Shown piece by piece: positions 8,297 through 16,876 of a DNA stretch of 64,000 nucleotides. The position numbers were made by a program, and so were the translations under genes. Positions within the stretch are counted from its first letter, which is position 1, and each line of letters opens with the position of its first letter. The stretch comes from Candidatus Zixiibacteriota bacterium (GTDB lineage: Bacteria; Zixibacteria; MSB-5A5; GN15; FEB-12), in assembly GCA_024278935.1 (NCBI GenBank), contig JAJRSF010000053.1, positions 1-64,000 of the forward strand, read 5' to 3'. The notes below the pieces were generated by a model. It saw nothing but the letters and a program-made list of their open reading frames with translations. It did not search any database and was not told the DNA's origin.

Positions 8297-10876
8297 CTAC
8301 ATTATCACAACAAATTTGCCTACTTGTACTTCGCCATCGGGGAATTCGACTGTCCAGTAATACAACCCGCTGACAATCATCTGGGTGTTGCGGGAGATTA
8401 AATCCCACTTATGATGCCGATGGGTCGGGTCGCTGAAAGTATAGTCATGAGACAGATGACGAATCAGGTCACCATCAATAGAAAATATTTTGATCTCACA
8501 TTGTGGAGGAAGATTGGAAAAGTTTAAAGCACGCACTCGGTAGTCAGGACGGTCATCTTCTGCGCGACCTTCAAAACCTGACTTGCGATACTCAGCGTCT
8601 ATGCGATAAGGGTTCGGATACACATAGACTTGCTTACGTGTATCTGCCGATTCATCAGCATCAACAAGAGGGTAGGCTTCCTGAATGTTTAAAGTGTTTG
8701 ATGACTCCAAAGCTGGGAGTCCTGACTTCGGTGAGCCAAAATCAAAGGCGGTGACATTAATCCAATAACTGACTGTTGGCAGAAGATTTTTAATTTCGAA
8801 TTCGTATTCGAAAAATTTATAGAAACCGTCATCGGTATAATCATCGTCAACTAACGAATCAATATGTACAAGTCGTGGATCACGAGCATTTGGGAAAACT
8901 TTTTTTATCGTATTATCTGAAACGTTATATGAATGCTTTCTGAAAAATATTAGTGAATCACCAATGAACATCGGATGCGACCGAGTAAACTGTAGCGGGT
9001 CAAAAGATTCATCGTAACAATCATTGGCATAGGCACACCTGATAGTTTCAAGCGTCAATGGCAGATCTTCAACAATGTATGTGTTCACTTTTTTCTGATA
9101 CACAAACTTATCAAAATTTTCATAGTCGTAAGAAGCAACAATAGATAACGATGCTTCCCGTTCATCCCGACCAAAATAAATATTGTACCCTTCAAAATCT
9201 ACAAGCTGTGTGAACAAATCTTTTTCTGTTTCCGACTTTGAACCATTTAAGCGAACTTTGATTCCTCGCTCTGTCGATGATAGCCAAAAATAGGGAGCAG
9301 GTGGTGGACCGGCAGCACGCCAGTCGGGGACACCATCACCTTGATACCAAAATGTATCAGCCGATGACACGACCCAAGCATCGTCGACAAGTTGAGAATC
9401 CAGAACGCATACTTTATACAAACCGGAATCACCATCACCGTCGGTATCAACTCCCGGGTTGTCGTATATCCATCGAGCCCATTTAGCGTTTTCAGCAATG
9501 TTTGAGAAATCAACATTGCTATAATATGCGTCGGGGTTGTTAGGAAGATTGTCGCCGTTTGATGGTAGTACATGAAAATCCTCACCTGCGACATAGGCAA
9601 GCGGAATTTTCAAAATTCCACCGGGTGGTATATCAAAAGGTCCGACTGAAACAAGGTGATGAGTATGTTTCCAGCCGAGGGGAGTGCTTGAAAATCCATC
9701 AGAAATATCAGCAGCATGAGTTTGAGGAGGGTAATTCCATATCGGATCAAATGGGGTTATCGAAGCTGTGTATGTTTGGTCGTAATCTATTTCACCATTA
9801 GCAGAAAGCAAATAATAATTAACATCTTGAAATGGGTGAGCAGTTGTAGTAGGATAGCTTTGTTTTGCACTGGCACGTGCTATCGGCATTATCATCTTGT
9901 TTTCTATACCGGCAGACGCCCACCAGTTATAAGATGTTCGCACATCTTCTGAGAAATTTGAATAATCAGTCAGATGAAAGACTCCGGCAATATCGGTTGC
10001 CGATCTAAAGTTTTCATCATTTACAGTTGTAAGGTTTTCTAAAAATCGTCCTTCAAATGGGTCACCATCACCATCAGCAAACCACATCATATTAAGTTTT
10101 TCTGTAACCGGACAATTTCCATCATAAGTATAGTCCTGGAGTAGTCCGATTAAGTCACCTTTGCTATCGACATCTAAGAGGCTTGAATACCCCGAACCAT
10201 CATAAGTTGTCATAGTAAAAATAAAATCTTCAATTGGTTTGGAATTAATATTTTTGATTTCTAAATCAAAAAGTACAAAATCGTCGGTGTAGTCATACGA
10301 CCATGAATATGATGTCCTGCTTGTCTCTATACCCAAAGGCTTATGAGGGCGAATGTCATACCAGTTATAACGGTAGTGGTCGTTCTGGACTCGCGATGTA
10401 TCTTGTCCTTGTACATTTATATCAAGTTCCGAAACAGCATCTTCGGCATAAAAGCCATTGATATTTATATTCGACTTTATGTAATACCCGTCACTTGGAC
10501 TAAGTTCATAATAATTCCCTTGTGTGACAAGTGTGTCGGAGCCGACAATTCCGCCATACCATGTTGATATAGGATGCGACATACCGATACGACTGCCTTT
10601 TGGATATTCACTTCGAAAGTATGGAACATTTTCACCGGTAAAACAGTCAGCACCTGCAAAACCGGTCAAGCCACCAAAATTTTCAACAGACTCTGCCGAA
10701 AGGACTAATTTTCCTAGTGTGTGAACTAGTGCACAATACTCACCGGGTATATCTGTTGCCAATGCTGTGCTGCTTGTTTTATTTGTCTGATTTTCAAAAC
10801 TAAAAGTTGTCGAAAAAGAGAGGAGAACTGTAGAAAAGATACAAACGAGAAGATTAAGTTTTTTGCCAAGTACCAT
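8297..10876 (-). CDS. Large secreted protein with FlgD-Ig-like C-terminal tail (copy 2, intact)
   Basis: 859 residues. A signal peptide (LNLLVCIFSTVLLSFSTTFSF) is followed by a long beta-rich region lacking any enzyme motif I know, an acidic Asp/Gly loop DTDGDGDSG near residue 490 that could bind calcium, a PPPAP linker, a fibronectin-like domain with NVTAFDFGSPKSG, then FVYPNPYR and a FlgD-Ig-like terminal domain (IKIFSIDGDLIRHL ... SGLYYWTVEFPDG ... GKFVVIM). Such tails are common on secreted proteins of FCB bacteria. It is the tandem paralogue of the broken gene immediately downstream. Function unknown. Confidence 0.85.
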   Translation of the reverse strand: MVLGKKLNLLVCIFSTVLLSFSTTFSFENQTNKTSSTALATDIPGEYCALVHTLGKLVLSAESVENFGGLTGFAGADCFTGENVPYFRSEYPKGSRIGMSHPISTWYGGIVGSDTLVTQGNYYELSPSDGYYIKSNININGFYAEDAVSELDINVQGQDTSRVQNDHYRYNWYDIRPHKPLGIETSRTSYSWSYDYTDDFVLFDLEIKNINSKPIEDFIFTMTTYDGSGYSSLLDVDSKGDLIGLLQDYTYDGNCPVTEKLNMMWFADGDGDPFEGRFLENLTTVNDENFRSATDIAGVFHLTDYSNFSEDVRTSYNWWASAGIENKMIMPIARASAKQSYPTTTAHPFQDVNYYLLSANGEIDYDQTYTASITPFDPIWNYPPQTHAADISDGFSSTPLGWKHTHHLVSVGPFDIPPGGILKIPLAYVAGEDFHVLPSNGDNLPNNPDAYYSNVDFSNIAENAKWARWIYDNPGVDTDGDGDSGLYKVCVLDSQLVDDAWVVSSADTFWYQGDGVPDWRAAGPPPAPYFWLSSTERGIKVRLNGSKSETEKDLFTQLVDFEGYNIYFGRDEREASLSIVASYDYENFDKFVYQKKVNTYIVEDLPLTLETIRCAYANDCYDESFDPLQFTRSHPMFIGDSLIFFRKHSYNVSDNTIKKVFPNARDPRLVHIDSLVDDDYTDDGFYKFFEYEFEIKNLLPTVSYWINVTAFDFGSPKSGLPALESSNTLNIQEAYPLVDADESADTRKQVYVYPNPYRIDAEYRKSGFEGRAEDDRPDYRVRALNFSNLPPQCEIKIFSIDGDLIRHLSHDYTFSDPTHRHHKWDLISRNTQMIVSGLYYWTVEFPDGEVQVGKFVVIM

Positions 10877-11186
10877 TTAATTATATTCCAGGTGAAAAAA
10901 TAAATTTTATGGTTCATAACATACGAATAAGCTCACATAGACGCAATCAATAATGCAAAACCGTTTAAATCGCATTTCCTGCGATGCGATAATAAAAATA
11001 AAGACAGGAATAATCTCAAAAAATATTATTTTTTTATCTTTTTTTGGAACTTCTAACAGTTTATCATGTAAAAGATTAGAACAGGGCGAGAATCAAATCA
11101 TCTTTGTAAGTATAAATATTGCGGAACAGTTTAAGAATAGGGAACTTGAAGCCATTTTGTTTGTTTAACAAATGGACAATAAAATC

Positions 11187-11215
11187 TTGACAGCAATGCT
11201 ATCAAATTTTATACT
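11187..11215 (+). promoter_or_regulatory. Sigma-70-type promoter for the cohesin-like gene
   Basis: TTGACA at 11187-11192, a 17-base spacer and TATACT at 11210-11215: a near-consensus promoter. It implies a leader of about 150 bases before the TTG start at 11374. Confidence 0.7.
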
Positions 11216-11373
11216 TAGGTAAGGGAACAACTCAACAACCGTCATAAACATCATAATTATAGAGTAACAATTTCAAGCACCTTTCGTTTTACGGAAAGAA
11301 GCGCTTCGGTTTTTCATAGGAATTGAAAAATATGAAGCAAAAGCGAATTATACCTTTATATAGGAGGTGAATC
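11216..11373 (+). promoter_or_regulatory. Long 5' leader with perfect Shine-Dalgarno
   Basis: About 150 transcribed bases lie between the promoter and the gene. Around 11297-11315 is GAAGCGCTTC followed by GGTTTTT, a possible weak attenuator hairpin. AGGAGGTGA at 11362-11370 is fully complementary to the 16S tail and fixes the TTG at 11374 as the start. The rest of the gap 10877-11186 shows no convincing gene; a 71-codon ORF at 10953 lacks a ribosome site and family resemblance. Confidence 0.5.
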
Positions 11374-12177
11374 TTGACAAAACATTTTCAACTAATCATG
11401 ATTGTCATCTGCGTTTTATTGGCACCAACTTTGATCTTTGCCGGTGCAAATAAATTTGCTGTAGCTAAATCAGCAGTAACAGCTGATAACATTGTAGTTG
11501 TACCAATTGAAATATCTAACAATGTTGAATTGGCAGCACTTGATATTCCACTCAGCTTTTCTGAAGGAGTGACTTTAAAAGAAGTCAGTTTTGAGGGAAC
11601 TCGGGTTGAATATTTTGATATGAAAATTGCTTCCATTGATAACGAAAACAGGACAGTCGTTATTGGACTGCTTCCGCAATTATCACCGGTAGCTAAAGCT
11701 GATCTCGCTATTGGCGACGGTGTCATTGCCAATCTTATTTTTGAAGTCAATGATGACTTTGTGACAGAAATTTCACTTGAAGCAATAACTCTTGAAACAC
11801 CACATCACTCACTACAATATGTCTATCATGATGAAGATGGTGCTATTGCGACGACTTCACCTGATTTTAATAGTACAACAGTATCATTATCCAATGGTAT
11901 TGATGGACTACCTGAAACATTTGCATTAGAACAAAATTATCCGAATCCTTTTAATCCATCTACGCAAATTTCTTTTTCATTGCCAAGTTCCGGCAATGTG
12001 AGCCTTTCTGTATTTAATGTATTAGGCCAAAAAGTTGTTACTTTAGTTGATGGAGAAATGGTCGCTGGTAATCACGTTGTTGAATTTGACGGTTCAGCAC
12101 TTGCCAGTGGAATGTATTTTTACCGTATTGATACTGATTCATTTAGCGAAACCAAAAAAATGGTTATGCTCAAGTAG
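11374..12177 (+). CDS. Secreted cohesin-like protein with type IX-like sorting tail
   Basis: 267 residues from a TTG start set by a perfect AGGAGGTGA site. Residues 1-23 are a signal peptide (LIMIVICVLLAPTLIFAGA). Residues about 30-170 form a beta-sandwich with the cohesin-like pattern VVVPIEISNNVELAALDIPLSF ... IGDGVIANLIFEV. A short linker leads to ALEQNYPNPFNPSTQISFSLP and GQKVVTLVDG ... ASGMYFYRI ... KKMVMLK, the classic C-terminal sorting domain family of type IX-like secretion in FCB bacteria. A cohesin-like fold is notable because two other proteins in this window carry dockerin pairs. Monocistronic, followed by a terminator. Confidence 0.85.
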   Translation: MTKHFQLIMIVICVLLAPTLIFAGANKFAVAKSAVTADNIVVVPIEISNNVELAALDIPLSFSEGVTLKEVSFEGTRVEYFDMKIASIDNENRTVVIGLLPQLSPVAKADLAIGDGVIANLIFEVNDDFVTEISLEAITLETPHHSLQYVYHDEDGAIATTSPDFNSTTVSLSNGIDGLPETFALEQNYPNPFNPSTQISFSLPSSGNVSLSVFNVLGQKVVTLVDGEMVAGNHVVEFDGSALASGMYFYRIDTDSFSETKKMVMLK

Positions 12178-12203
12178 TATCGATAGTCCTACCAATATTA
12201 TTA

Positions 12204-12239
12204 TAAGCCTTTCTGGAATTTCAGAAGGGCTTATTTTTT
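12204..12239 (+). terminator. Rho-independent terminator
   Basis: Stem 12204-12215 (TAAGCCTTTCTG) pairs with 12222-12233 (CAGAAGGGCTTA), with one G-T pair, followed by six T. It closes the cohesin-like gene. Confidence 0.9.
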
Positions 12240-12400
12240 GCCTTTTAATAAATTCTGCGTCTAAATAAAGCACTATCTGCGGTTTATTGAGTTTTTTGCT
12301 TGTTTAAAATCAGGAGAAATAATGTAATGCGATGCGACCGAACGATATACAAACTTCACACTCGAATGGCATACAATTTGTTAGTATATTAAGTAATAAT

Positions 12401-12515
12401 CACTGAAGTCGTGTCGATTTTTTGATTTGAGAATGGCTTTCTTGGCGGTTGAGCTGTTTTTAAGACTTCAATGGTGAGGAGAGAGAAGGTCCTAACAAGA
12501 TGTTGGGACCTTTTT
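12401..12515 (+). ncRNA. Candidate small RNA ending in its own terminator
   Basis: The region between the terminator at 12239 and the convergent gene at 12528 has no ORF of note, yet a second strong plus-strand terminator closes it. Just upstream, TGAAGTC (12404-12410) can pair with GACTTCA (12464-12470), with two more outer pairs across one mismatch, giving a hairpin with an about 53-base apical region, then a purine-rich GGTGAGGAGAGAGAAGG single strand, then the terminator. That layout fits a small regulatory RNA of about 115 bases. No known family was recognised and no convincing promoter could be fixed, so this is a structural inference. Confidence 0.35.
12488..12515 (+). terminator. Rho-independent terminator of an orphan transcript
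   Basis: GGTCCTAACA (12488-12497) pairs with TGTTGGGACC (12501-12510), loop AGA, one G-T pair, followed by five T. The T-run is on the plus strand only, so it does not serve the minus-strand gene at 12528-13574. Confidence 0.85.
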
Positions 12516-12527
12516 CATTTGCATAAC

Positions 12528-13574
12528 TTATCGTAACTGAATGAATTTCAAATCTTCATCTTTGGCAGGTGGAACAGTCAGTATCGGCTGGGATTCTTTG
12601 CTTATCAAAGTTATATCAACTGTTGGTTCTTTTTTGGCCGATGTAAACCGAGCCGTTATCATCGCAGCCTTTTCTAAGTTTTCATCAGAACAATCACCAA
12701 TAACCAAACTGACAGGCGAACCAATCCCAATTGCTTCGACATGTCCATAATGTGGCTTTTTATACGCTTCAAGTTGATTGTTTTCGTTTTCATCACGTCC
12801 AACGATAACTTTTGTGTTGCTATCAAGACGGAAATGCCGTCCAATTCTAAGCATATTAAGGTCTTCGAATGTCAGTCTGCCTGAATGTTTAAGAAGATCC
12901 CGAAGCCGTATTGAATAGCTTTCATCGGTAAGTAAACATCCCGAGGCAGGGTTTGGGTAATCATCCAAGCCAAATTCTTTGGCGAGCTCAATCTGACGGT
13001 AACGTCCTCGCCCTGAAATGCCTTCAAGTTTTTCACGGTCAAGCATACCGTTAAGTTCCGCATCGGTAGGGTCTAGAAGTTTGGCTGATAACGGACGCAA
13101 TAATTTACCCTTGAGCCCAGTTACATTTTCAACCAAATGCAGTTTATGTTTTACCTGCGACATCGGACGTTGCCCCATAACTTCACCTGTGATAATAAAA
13201 TCGGCTTCGACCATTTCCATCAGATTTTTCGCCTCTTCAAGCATCAGAATACGGCAATCAATACATGGATTCATGTTTTTGCCATAGCCATATTTCGGTT
13301 TTTCGATAATATCGACAAACTTTTGACCCAAATGCATCAATTTTACATTAAAACCGAATTTCTCTGCGGCAGGGTATGGGTTCGAACCGCATGATGACCG
13401 ATCACCTAGATCACAGCCAAAATGGGTCATAAATGTTAATGCAGTCACTTCAATATCCTGCTGGAGCATCAATAGTACAGCTAATGCAGAATCTAATCCA
13501 CCGGAGAAAAGGGCAATACAGTGACCCTTTTTTTTATTTGTTTCAGACATTTTAGTATTCTCAATTCCATTCAT
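12528..13574 (-). CDS. PP-loop ATP pyrophosphatase, ThiI/MnmA-like tRNA thiolation protein
   Basis: 348 residues. The N-terminal PP-loop SGGLDS (residues 24-29) binds ATP; downstream HGYGKNMNPCIDCRI... carries a CxxC pair, followed by GEVMGQRPMSQ, LRPLSAKLL and GRGRYRQIELAKEFG. This is the family often annotated as a tRNA 4-thiouridine or 2-thiouridine synthase-like enzyme in deltaproteobacteria and FCB bacteria, distinct from classical ThiI because the THUMP domain is absent. ASGCLLTD supplies another conserved cysteine. The C-terminal about 130 residues form an extra domain (DLNMLRIGRHFRLD ... VIVGRDENEN). Expected to adenylate a tRNA uridine for sulfur insertion; the exact position is unknown. 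Alternative in-frame ATG at 13550. Confidence 0.85.
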   Translation of the reverse strand: MNGIENTKMSETNKKKGHCIALFSGGLDSALAVLLMLQQDIEVTALTFMTHFGCDLGDRSSCGSNPYPAAEKFGFNVKLMHLGQKFVDIIEKPKYGYGKNMNPCIDCRILMLEEAKNLMEMVEADFIITGEVMGQRPMSQVKHKLHLVENVTGLKGKLLRPLSAKLLDPTDAELNGMLDREKLEGISGRGRYRQIELAKEFGLDDYPNPASGCLLTDESYSIRLRDLLKHSGRLTFEDLNMLRIGRHFRLDSNTKVIVGRDENENNQLEAYKKPHYGHVEAIGIGSPVSLVIGDCSDENLEKAAMITARFTSAKKEPTVDITLISKESQPILTVPPAKDEDLKFIQLR

Positions 13575-13693
13575 TTATATTTTTAAAAAACAGATTTATA
13601 TCTAAGTCTATATATAACGAATAATTTATAACTTGTCTTTGATTTTTTTTAAACTATTTTACTTTTTTGCTGTTGAATATTTTAGCATTATAG

Positions 13694-14520
13694 TATGTTA
13701 AAAAAAGTTAGGTTGTTACTGAAAGAGAGGACTCGTTATTTTTTCTGTTATTAATAAAGGTTTAAAACATTTTGTCTTTACAACCCAAAATCTATTTTAT
13801 TTTTCTATTAAAATGATTTTTGGGATTTTTCGTCGTCCTTTTTATTTCGCCGAAACAAAAGAACAGATGTACCTTATCGGAATCGGTTCACTTTATTTAG
13901 TAATTTTAACTGGGATTTTTGCAGGACAGGGATTTGCATTAGCCTTCTCAAATGAACTTGCTGATTTTGGTGCCAAAGATTATCTCGGACGAATTATGAC
14001 TATTGCGATTGTACGAGAACTTGGTCCGGTACTTGCCGCACTCATGATTGCTGCTCGGGTTGCTTCTGGTATTACTGCTGAGATTGGGGCGATGAAATCG
14101 TCGAACCAGATAAATGCCTTAATGTCTTTTGGGATTGACCCTATAAAAAAATTAGCGGTTCCTCGGTTATTGGCACTTATGGTCATGGTACCGGTCTTAA
14201 CTATTTTCTGTGATGCTATTGCTATTTTCGGTGGCTATATTATTGCCGTCTTTTTGGCGCATGTTTCGGGTACAATGTATTTTGCGGCTGTAAAAGAAAG
14301 ACTTATATTTGGAAATCTATTTATTGGAATTATAAAACCAATCGTATTTTCTTTTGTCATCGCTTTTATCGCATGCTATAAAGGTTTCACCGCAGAAGGT
14401 GGCACCAAGGGTGTAGGTAAAGCAACAACAGAATCTGTTGTATTGTCATCTATTGTAATTTTGGTAGTAAACTTTTTCATAACTAAATTGGCTTCATCGT
14501 ATCTCAAAGGTTACTTATGA
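13694..14520 (+). CDS. mlaE: MlaE-family ABC transporter permease (start region disrupted)
   Basis: Integral membrane subunit of an MCE-type phospholipid ABC transporter: VRELGPVLAALMIAARVASGITAEIGAMKSSNQINALMSFGIDP is the MlaE signature. The first same-frame ATG (13813) lacks a ribosome site, and the frame stays open upstream to 13723 with the amphipathic N-terminal helix expected of MlaE. An ATG at 13694 (MLKKVRLLLKERTRYFF) joins that frame if one T is added to the T6 run at 13739-13744. I therefore place the start at 13694 with a one-base frameshift; an ATT start at 13738 after GAGAGG is the alternative. The stop overlaps mlaF by four bases (ATGA). Confidence 0.8.
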
Positions 14521-15296
14521 TTGAAATTAAAAATGTCAGTTTCGCCTATGGCGAACAACCAATTTTAAAAAATATTTCCTTTTCGGTTGGTTCGAGTGAA
14601 TCAGTTGTTGTCATGGGGCCATCCGGTTCTGGCAAATCTACAATCCTTCGTCTAATCTTAGGACTTGAATGTCCACAAAGCGGAGAGATTTGTGTTGATG
14701 GACAGAATATTTGTCATCTCAAAGAAAAACAGAAACAGGATATCCGCAAAAAAATCGGTATGGTTTTCCAGGATGGTGCCTTGTTTGATTCAATGTCGGT
14801 CTGGGAGAATGTCGGATTTTATCTGCTTGAACATACTGACCTTTCAATCGATGAAGTTGGGAAAAAGGCTGTCGAGATGCTTGGCTTTGTTGGGCTAGAT
14901 GCCAATGAAATTATGGACAAACTCCCGGAACAACTTTCGGGTGGTATGCAGCGTCGGGTTGCTATCGGACGGTCACTTTTGTCAACTGCACCAAAGGCTA
15001 TGCTCTACGATGAACCAACAACCGGGCTTGACCCGCAGTCGACTGAAAATGTGCTGGAGCTTATCGCAAAGCTAAACAACGAACGACAGATTGCTACTAT
15101 AGTGGTCACACATCAGATTACCGATGCTATCGGATTCGCCAAACGGTTTATTGTTATTGTCGAAGGTGAGATTGCGTTTGATGGAACTTTAGAAGAACTG
15201 CGTGACTCAAAGAACTTAGATGTTTTGCAATTTTTAGCTCCTTTTAGATTGTCATTTAATGAAGTACTCAAAAAAGAATTTTTTAATTATACATAG
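14517..15296 (+). CDS. mlaF: MlaF-family ABC transporter ATPase
   Basis: 259 residues. It has Walker A GPSGSGKST (about residues 33-41), Q-loop in GMVFQDGALFDSMSVWENV, signature LSGGMQRRVAIGRSL, Walker B MLYDEPTTGLDP and the switch His in VVTHQ. The GALFDSMSVWENV segment is characteristic of MlaF-type ATPases of lipid transporters. It follows mlaE with ATGA overlap and precedes the MCE protein by 12 bases, giving the order E-F-D. It powers phospholipid movement between inner and outer membrane. No mlaB or mlaC is adjacent. Confidence 0.94.
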   Translation: MIEIKNVSFAYGEQPILKNISFSVGSSESVVVMGPSGSGKSTILRLILGLECPQSGEICVDGQNICHLKEKQKQDIRKKIGMVFQDGALFDSMSVWENVGFYLLEHTDLSIDEVGKKAVEMLGFVGLDANEIMDKLPEQLSGGMQRRVAIGRSLLSTAPKAMLYDEPTTGLDPQSTENVLELIAKLNNERQIATIVVTHQITDAIGFAKRFIVIVEGEIAFDGTLEELRDSKNLDVLQFLAPFRLSFNEVLKKEFFNYT

Positions 15297-15308
15297 GACT
15301 TTAAAATT

Positions 15309-16250
15309 ATGAATATGCAAAGAACAACCAAAGTCAAATGGGGATCTCTCAAAATCGGAATTGTCATCTCTATGGCAATAGCTGTGATGTTTTGGGCATC
15401 GCTGTCCGGTGGTGGAACCTCGATATTTGAATCTAAGAAGAAATTTGTTTGCTACTTTCAAAATGTCAATGGACTCGTTCCCGGTTCACCGGTTTGGATG
15501 TCTGGCGTTGAGGTTGGCAATGTAAAATCTGTCAAATTTGTAAGCATCTCGCCTGAGAAACAGGTTGAACTTGTTTGTCGTGTGAAAAATGAAGTATGGG
15601 ATCGGATGACTGCCGATGCTCGAGTGCAACTTGGAACTATCGGATTTTTGGGTGATAAATATGTTGAAGTTATCCCCGGTGTACATGGCGGTGAACCTAT
15701 TGCTAATATGGATGAAGTCCCGACCAAAGATGCAGGAACTGCCGTGGCGGTTTTTGTTGAAGCGAAAAATTCGTTCTCTGATATTCGCAGTACAATCAAT
15801 AATGTCGACTCTATTCTTGCCCGGATGAACAGGGGAGAAGGGACTCTTGGGAAAGTTGTCACCGATGAAGCAATGTATAACAATATGACATCTCTCCTTG
15901 CTGAAATGACAAAACTTACTGCCAATTTACAAAAGAATCAGATTCGCATTGTTGAGTCGCTTGAAAAAACATCCGATGCTGTCGGAGCTATCACTGCAAA
16001 AGTTGACAACAATACAGGAACTATCGGACGGCTTGTCAATGATCCAAAGCTCTATGATAATTTGGAAAGTAGTACTGCCTCGCTTGATTCTATCTTACAC
16101 AAGATGAACGTCGCCGAAGGTAATTTAGGTATGCTTGTCAATGACACGGCATTGTATTCTGAGATGACCGACCTTATGGCACGTATGAATTCACTCATCG
16201 CTGATATTCAAGCAGACCCACGGAAGTATTTCAAGTTTTCCGTTTTTTAG
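15309..16250 (+). CDS. mlaD: MlaD-family MCE substrate-binding protein
   Basis: 313 residues. A single N-terminal membrane anchor (IGIVISMAIAVMFWASL, about residues 17-34) is followed by one MCE domain (YFQNVNGLVPGSPVWMSGVEVGNVKSV ... LGTIGFLGDKYVEVIPG). The C-terminal half is helical with two repeats of the form GEGTLGKVVTDEAMYNNMTSLL, NTGTIGRLVNDPKLYDNL and AEGNLGMLVNDTALYSEM, typical of long MlaD/TtgC-like proteins that make a periplasm-spanning tunnel. Last gene of the mlaEFD operon; a UUCG-capped terminator follows about 60 bases later. Confidence 0.93.
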   Translation: MNMQRTTKVKWGSLKIGIVISMAIAVMFWASLSGGGTSIFESKKKFVCYFQNVNGLVPGSPVWMSGVEVGNVKSVKFVSISPEKQVELVCRVKNEVWDRMTADARVQLGTIGFLGDKYVEVIPGVHGGEPIANMDEVPTKDAGTAVAVFVEAKNSFSDIRSTINNVDSILARMNRGEGTLGKVVTDEAMYNNMTSLLAEMTKLTANLQKNQIRIVESLEKTSDAVGAITAKVDNNTGTIGRLVNDPKLYDNLESSTASLDSILHKMNVAEGNLGMLVNDTALYSEMTDLMARMNSLIADIQADPRKYFKFSVF

Positions 16251-16312
16251 TTGGTAGGTCGGTGTTCCAAGTTCGTTGTAACGAACAGAACCCGACAACA
16301 ATAAATTTGTAG

Positions 16313-16339
16313 GGAACAGGTTCGCCTGTTCCTTTTTTT
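16313..16339 (+). terminator. UUCG-tetraloop terminator of the mla operon
   Basis: GGAACAGG (16313-16320), loop TTCG, CCTGTTCC (16325-16332), then seven T. Very stable hairpin. Confidence 0.92.
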
Positions 16340-16463
16340 GAGCATTTCACTTATCAACATCGTAGCTGGGTAGCCCACCCTTTAGGGTGGGTTTCTAGTT
16401 ATCCTCTCTTAAAACCAACTTTTTCCTTGTAATCTAATCTGTCTCATTGTTTTATAGCAAAAT

Positions 16464-16522
16464 GGGTTCGTTTTTCGGTATAGCGTTATTTTTACTTCTC
16501 TTCTTACTAAACGGGTTCGTTT
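16464..16522 (+). repeat. Pair of GGGTTCGTTT intergenic words
   Basis: GGGTTCGTTT occurs at 16464-16473 and again at 16513-16522, 49 bases apart. The surrounding DNA translates as MGSFF ... NGFVSHI-like peptides, a pattern seen in spurious ORFs of many unrelated bacteria (from memory). Probably an intergenic repeat rather than a gene. Confidence 0.4.
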
Positions 16523-16876
16523 CGCATATAAAGGGAACCTACTATGTTTGTTTTTTCTGCTCTTTTACGAGATAAGTAACACAGGCATAGCCTGTTGTGG
16601 GGAAATGGCTTTGCTCAAGAAAATGGCTTAACCCATTTTTGCTAATATTTTTTGTAGTCTTTTTGTGCATATATTTTTCTCTTTCGAAATTAAGTTGTTC
16701 ATAGGAAAGAGGTGCGATGTTGTTAAGGGGAGAAGTTGTAGGTTTATTGGAGGGATGTAGAGAGGGGGAAGGGAGGTTATTTGGCACTTACTTAAATTCA
16801 TGTGCATTGTATAAAAAGCAGAACCATAAAGGTTCTGCCAGATTAGAAAGTTTAAATCTTGAGAAAATAAGTGGTA

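Larger units (their letters stand above)
16251..16876. other. Gene-free repeat-rich interval
   Basis: 626 bases without a credible gene. It holds a short palindrome (GTTCGTTGTAACGAAC at 16271-16286), the UUCG terminator (16313-16339), a second hairpin CCCACCC TTTA GGGTGGG (16374-16391) with a short T-run, and two GGGTTCGTTT words. An 81-codon minus-strand ORF at 16542-16787 shows no family resemblance and is rejected. Confidence 0.6.

Noticed and set aside
10953-11168. 71-codon plus-strand ORF upstream of the cohesin-like gene
   Set aside because: No Shine-Dalgarno, no motif, and composition unlike real neighbours; the promoter for the next gene lies just after it.
13371-13395. tRNA T-loop-like GGGTTCGAACC
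   Set aside because: It lies inside the PP-loop enzyme coding sequence on the opposite strand and no cloverleaf surrounds it.
16542-16787. 81-codon minus-strand ORF in the interval after mlaD
   Set aside because: It overlaps repeat words, has no ribosome site worth noting and its sequence looks like translated intergenic repeat, not a protein.
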